Assembly (NCBI GenBank): GCA_947579605.1
Contig: OX388327.1
Coordinates: 3,459,122 to 3,523,121 of the forward strand
DNA: 64,000 nt
Source: Athripsodes cinereus
Lineage: Eukaryota; Arthropoda; Insecta; Trichoptera; Leptoceridae
Direction: 5' to 3'
Every line of letters starts with the position of its first letter. Position 1 is the first letter of the stretch. Of this stretch, positions 59,493-64,000 are shown piece after piece. A program made the position numbers and the translations under genes. The notes under the pieces were generated by a model. That model did no database searches. It worked only from the letters and a program-made list of their open reading frames with translations, and was not told the origin of the DNA.

Positions 59493-59924
59493 CTGGCAAT
59501 ATCAAGAAGGCTGAGTAAGTGGAGTTAAATAGATTTTATAAGTCGTGGTGTATTAATACACCCCATATAATAAAAAAAAAAAACAGGAAATGCAATACCT
59601 TCTGTGTTGCATCCTTTGAGCATGATTTTGAATAATGAATCTTAGTTTGTATGTAATTATGTAACACAAATACACCCTCATAGTAAGCAATATGTTAGTA
59701 AATTTAACACATGAATCTACCATTAGAAAAGACAACGTCACCGTATTTGGGTTCATGTCCCGTCCAGAGCATTACCCCGTAAAAATAACATCAAGAGACA
59801 TACAATATAATTATGTTAGTGTCGTGAAGGTGGAGTAGGTAAAAGCAGATAAAATTTGAACTCGATATCTCTCAATTAAAAATCCTAGACTCTTCCAATA
59901 TCATTTTATGTCTTATTTATTGAT

Positions 59925-60026
59925 ATATATTGCGTTAGTTGGAAAAAATCGCGCCTTTGCGATAAACTTGCTCTCTGTATATTGATTGTATTTGTTTTAA
60001 ATGTATTTTTCTGTAAATTTACTTGT
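59925..60026 (+). repeat. CR1-like LINE 3' tail
   Basis: GCGTTAGTTGGAAAAAATCG, stem ATCGC/GCGAT, AAACTTGCTCTCTGTATATT, GATTGTATTTG. It ends at the TAA microsatellite. Confidence 0.75.
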
Positions 60027-60960
60027 AATAATAATAATAATAATAATTAGATTTGGAGATCTTTTTGGCGAAACCGAAGGATTTGTTTGTGCCATTCAAG
60101 ACCAAGTAATAGTCACAAACAATTATTCTAAATTTATAATGAAACAAAATATTTCGGATAGATGCAGAGCCTGTTATCGGGAGGGAGAGACATTAAGACA
60201 TATTTTGTCTGGATGTTCTCTTCTTTCCGGAACAGACTATTTGAAAAGACATGATCAGGTAGCAAAAATATTACATCAAAATTTAGCTTTGAAATTCAAA
60301 TTAATTGAACAGGAATCAAAATTACCATACTATAATTATTGTCCAATATCGGTACTTGAAAACAATGACACTAAACTCTACTGGGATCGACCAATTCAAA
60401 CTGATCGAACTATTATAGCTAATCGACCAGATATTGTGTTGGTCGATCGCAGATGCCGTAAAACATACATCATAGACATCACTATACCGCACGATGAAAA
60501 TTTAAATAAAGCTGAGCAAGATAAGATAATAAAATATCTTGATCTTGCTCACGAAATCAAAGATATGTGGAGAACACCTACCACAATCATCGTGCCTATA
60601 GTGTTGTCTGTGAATGGTTTAATACCTAAGAGTCTGTCAAGCAACCTCAGAAAACTGGGAGTAGATGACAGGCTCAAATACAGCATGCAGAAGGCCGTAC
60701 TTCTATCGTCCACCAGGATAGTAAGAAGGTTTTTGTCCCTGTAGCTCTGTAAGTAATCTCCCATGATTGTACTATTTCATAGAACATCATGGAAGAATCA
60801 ACTCGAATAATGTTGGGGTTCTACATTTTGAATATAAATTTATTTTAATATTTTATGGTTTTTGTTATTTAATGTTATATTTAAATTTTATTGTTAATCT
60901 TATATTGTATTTAAAATGTAGAATCTAATATTGTTTTGTTAAATAAATGAGATATGAGAT
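60027..60960 (+). mobile_element. 5'-truncated LINE with restriction-like endonuclease, inside a TAA microsatellite
   Basis: The LINE sequence starts at about 60049 after a run of TAA units (60027-60048). Its 3' UTR ends at GAGATATGAGAT (60949-60960), followed by AATAATAATAAT (60961-60972). Thus the same trinucleotide lies on both sides. The coding part is described separately. About 0.9 kb of the 3' end is present. Confidence 0.78.
60049..60744 (+). pseudogene. CCHC zinc finger + restriction-like endonuclease of an R2/R4-type LINE
   Basis: Open frame to TAG 60742-60744. CRACYREGETLRHILSGC fits the C-x2-C-x(7-8)-H-x4-C knuckle that precedes the C-terminal endonuclease in R2/R4-type LINEs. 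Then NRPDIVLVDRRCRKTYIIDI shows the PD...(D/E) core. Family-typical DLAHEIKDMW, IVPIVLSVNG and MQKAVLLSSTRIVRRFL follow. The RT domain is missing. The frame upstream of 60049 is microsatellite read-through. The exact clade (R4/Dong-like favoured) is not settled. Confidence 0.8.
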
Positions 60961-61107
60961 AATAATAATAATCTTTATTGCACAAAATTAGTACCTATAC
61001 AAAGAAGAAAAAAAAACATTGTAACATAACAATAGAATACATAATTTTGTGCAATGGGCGAGTTTATTGCTGAAGTGCAATATCTTCCAACTAACCCATT
61101 AAACAAA
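60961..61107 (-). repeat. CR1-like LINE 3' tail with (TAA)n
   Basis: Minus strand: GGGTTAGTTGGAAGATATTG, stem ATTGC/GCAAT, AAACTCGCCCATTGCACAAA, CAATAAAGATTATTATTATT. A sister of 3315-3470, with the stem base pair changed on both sides. Confidence 0.8.
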
Positions 61108-61819
61108 AACAAATAATAATATATAAATAAATAAGTAAAACAAAATAAAATAATTTAAGATATATATAGATAAATATATAAATAAACACATATGTATACC
61201 AAAATAAATTTACACATAAAATAAGCTAGGTACTCAAATATATAATCAAAAGAAATAACATTGGATAAGCGACTCGACACAGATGTTGAGTAGGGACGGA
61301 TGGGATAAAGTGGAAGGGATGGGGTAGGACTGCTCATCGTGTTTGGATACACGAAAAAAAAAATTATAGAAAAATATTGAAAACCTTGTAATCAATGTGC
61401 AGTAAAGAATAAATAACTAAAATAAACATTTGTAATGTGACGATATCAATTTTTTTTCAATACTACCGTCTTTCATAAAAAAATCTATTCTATTACAACC
61501 AGAGATGTGACGTATTTGAAATAAAAGTATTTAAAATACAAATACAAAATACAAAATACGTATTTGTATTTTGTATTTCAAATACCTTTTTGTAAAAAGT
61601 ATTTTGTATTTTATTTGAAATACTTTTTTTGAGTATTTTGTATTTTACACAAAATACTTTTACAAAATACCTTTTTATTGTTTGAAACAAAATTCTGCCA
61701 TTAATTGATATGCGCGTACGCAAGCTTTTTTGCCAATTTGTTGAATTACAAATACAACGTTTCCATTAGAGTACTCCATGTTTGAGATATACACACATAA
61801 TAATGATGATTGAACAAAT

Positions 61820-62240
61820 TATACATGACGCCGTTTAATGATCCATGGACATTTCAAGGGCGCTGTGATTTCTCCTGAATGGTAGCATTTTCAGTTTTGT
61901 CTGAAGGCAATCTATTCCAGGCAGATGACGCTGCGACTTTGTTTCTTCTTTCTGCAAATTTAGAGGTATTTGCCCTTTTGAGTTCAACGAGTTTAAGAGC
62001 GGGTGGTGTGCTGCCTTGTGAACAGTGAGACACAGCTTAAACACCAGTATCTCTAGGACTCTCAGTTAGTGTAGACTTCTTAGAAGTGAAGTTATGTGGC
62101 AGCTCTTATTCTCTCTGTAAATGATCCGGAGGCAACATTAAAAACCATCTGAAGACGATAAGGAAGAGTCTGGAGCAGTCCTGTATATAATATGATGTTA
62201 CAGTAGTCCAAACGATTTCAGATTTGGATTATCCATTCTG
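61820..62240 (-). pseudogene. LINE RT C-terminal fragment inside the hAT-type element
   Basis: Minus-strand codons LKRANTSKFAERRNKVAASS, AWNRLPSDKTENATI and CPWIIKRRHV are the CR1-group C-terminus; 62160-62240 keeps an upstream piece. Same family as 55195-55750. It was captured by, or inserted into, the hAT-type element. Confidence 0.65.
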
Positions 62241-62384
62241 ATTTATTTTGCAGCCCAAGTCAGGAATTCTCTTACCTGCTTGATGATACTCAATCCATTT
62301 ATGAAAATTTTCGGCTTATCTCTTCTAACAACCGTACATTTTGTCATGACTTAATTAAAAAAAATCTTTTTTGACAGTTCTTCC

Positions 62385-62582
62385 TAAAGTTCATCCTCAT
62401 TGTCAGCAAGCAATGATATATCGAATCATGTCAACCCTTTCTCCATTTATGTATACTCTTGTCCAGTTTTTCATTCATCAATGGCATTCATCAATTGTCT
62501 GCAAGCAATGCTATATCGAATCATGTCAACCCTTTCTCCATTTATGTATACTTTTGTCCAGTTTTTAATTTCTTTTTCAGTC
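62385..62582. repeat. ~98 bp tandem duplication
   Basis: CAAGCAATGATATATCGAAT at 62407 and CAAGCAATGCTATATCGAAT at ~62502, both continuing CATGTCAACCCTTTCTCCAT and TATGTATACT(C/T)TTGTCCAG. Two units with few differences. Confidence 0.85.
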
Positions 62583-63134
62583 ATCAATGGTTTAAATATT
62601 AAATACTTTTGTCTTTAATACCTCCTTGTTCGACTATTTGTAAAAAGTATTTTAAAAAGGTATTTTAAAAAAGTATTTTGAAAATACGCATTTTGTATTT
62701 TGTATTTAAATACCATTTTGAAAAAGTATTTAGTATTTTGTATTTGAAATACAAAAATTCAAAAGTATTTGTATTTTGTATTTAAATACTTTTTTGAAAG
62801 TATTTTGCACATCTCTGATTACAACCCAAAAAAGATTTTTATTCAAATTTGTTTTTACAGAATCAAAAACAAATTATCTGCAAAGTTATTTATGTAGGAT
62901 CAATTATTTATTATATATAAAAAAAAAATCATTACTTATTTCGCCTATTTAAAAGGAATGATATTTACTTTATCTTTTATCAATCCATAGGCGGCCTAGA
63001 CTAATCCAGTGTTAATGCTAGTGAATCAAATTAATTAATTACAATATTAGGGTGTTCCAAATCAAAATAGTAAAATTCTTAAAAATTATTTAAAAAAAAT
63101 TCATCTCTAATTCATTTAACTGAATAGTAACAAA

Positions 63135-63460
63135 TATATCTTCCACTCTTTTATGTAAGTTAGGAGTGTACTGCTGTAAAAAAAAGGTAAAACATCACCT
63201 ATGAGATGAGGTATGCCACCCAACTTAAATGTCTTGAGCACATAGCATTGGCATGGAGACATGCATGTAAAATGAAATTGTAGCTGTATATAGGCCTTAC
63301 TCTTAGACTCATAATCTTAGGTACATTTTTACATTTTAAATTCGGCGATAAAGTTTGTCACCCATCCTGATTGTCTTAATTTTTTGTTGGCATGGAGAGG
63401 ACAGTTGGTCTGCTGACTACCCCATTTGTGTGATGTACCGTGATGGTATAGTAGCCATAT
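63135..63460 (+). repeat. SINE-like repeat ending in (TAG)n, two overlapping diverged copies
   Basis: CACTCTTTTATGTAAGTTAG, GAGATGAGGTATGCCACCCA, then again GGCGATAAAGTTTGTCACCC, CATCCTGATTGTCTTAATTT and CCGTGATGGTATAGTAG. A further scrap of its end is at 63715-63765. The remaining sequence to 64000 is AT-rich without visible features. Confidence 0.65.
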
Positions 63461-64000
63461 ATTAATAGATATAAAATTAAAATATTTATTTTTTATTAAC
63501 ATCAGCACACGGCGTGAGACTTTTACATGTTTATCTAGCAGTATAACAAACAACAAACAATAGTCAAAAATACATTTTTGTATAAATTTGAAGTAATTAA
63601 TTAATTAACAAGCAACAGTCAATAATAAAAAAAACAAAGCAAAACAAAAGAAGTTAACTGGAAACAATAGGTTTTACTGAGACTAAGTGGACAACTTTTA
63701 TGCTTTCATGAAGTTGGTCAGCTGGATACCCCACTTTGAAGATGTACTGTGATGGTATAGATAATATATGAACTTTTTAAAAAATTGCCACACTCTTAAG
63801 TTTTACATTTGACACAACCTCAATTAAAATATAATCAATTATTGCTCTTTCATTAAGTAATATAATGACTAAGTGTTTGTTTGATGGTAATTTTTAAGTA
63901 GACAATAATTATTATAGCAAAAAATAGAAAAGACAGGCTATATAAAGAATAATACTGTCAGAATTGAATAAAATCATAGTTTAATTAGTTGCAGATGGTT

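Larger units (their letters stand above)
61500..62817. mobile_element. hAT-type element with perfect 8 bp duplication ATTACAAC
   Basis: ATTACAAC is at 61492-61499 and 62818-62825. Ends are CAGAGATGTG and its complement CACATCTCTG, followed on both sides by ~180 bp of degenerate AAATACAAAATAC-type repeats in both orientations. Internal sequence 61745-62640 includes an antisense LINE fragment and a ~98 bp tandem duplication. No transposase frame. Confidence 0.92.

Noticed and set aside
1..64000. CRISPR arrays, operons, phage or prokaryotic defence loci
   Set aside because: The window is eukaryotic; the repeats seen are transposons, SINEs and microsatellites without regular unique spacers.

Overview
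The window is a piece of an AT-rich, intron-dense insect nuclear genome. Lepidoptera is my best guess, because of the many short exons in a dynein heavy chain, the abundant CR1-like LINE tails, tRNA-derived SINEs and hAT/mariner-type miniature elements, and a restriction-like-endonuclease LINE sitting in a TAA repeat. Species cannot be named from the sequence.

Two host genes are arranged head to head. On the minus strand, 49 coding exons between 46349 and 457 encode the first ~2516 residues of an axonemal inner-arm dynein heavy chain, best matched from memory to DNAH1. The exons cover the tail, the linker, AAA1-AAA3 and the start of AAA4. The gene continues off the left edge, so the stalk, AAA5/6 and C-terminus are not here. 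Every splice phase chains correctly: the exons sum to 7548 nt, exactly 2516 codons. On the plus strand, ten exons from 47941 to 56654 encode a complete 523-residue BRAP/BRAP2 (RING-H2 plus UBP zinc finger plus coiled coil), a ubiquitin ligase of the Ras-MAPK pathway. The 1.6 kb between the two start codons probably holds both promoters and contains a small inverted-repeat transposon.

The rest is introns and a 7 kb downstream intergenic region filled with mobile DNA. The largest intron (7105-14963) holds a ~5.2 kb LINE with gag and endonuclease/RT ORFs. That LINE is inserted in a ~120 bp tandem repeat and is itself split by a 5'-truncated CR1-like LINE with a 7 bp target-site duplication. Other introns hold at least four families of LINE 3' ends, tRNA-derived SINEs, a SINE-like repeat ending in (TAG)n, and a set of foldback or terminal-inverted-repeat elements. 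For several of these the target-site duplications can be read directly (8 bp hAT-type, TA, TTAA, ACAT). Downstream of BRAP (56655-64000) lie a composite inverted-repeat element, two hAT-type elements, an RNase-H-type LINE tail, and a CCHC plus restriction-like-endonuclease LINE tail inside a TAA microsatellite.

No prokaryotic-type system, CRISPR array, rRNA or credible tRNA gene was seen. The most interesting signals are nested and site-specific transposition, stem-loops with compensating base changes in the CR1 tails, and a ~33-residue insertion in the dynein just before AAA1.
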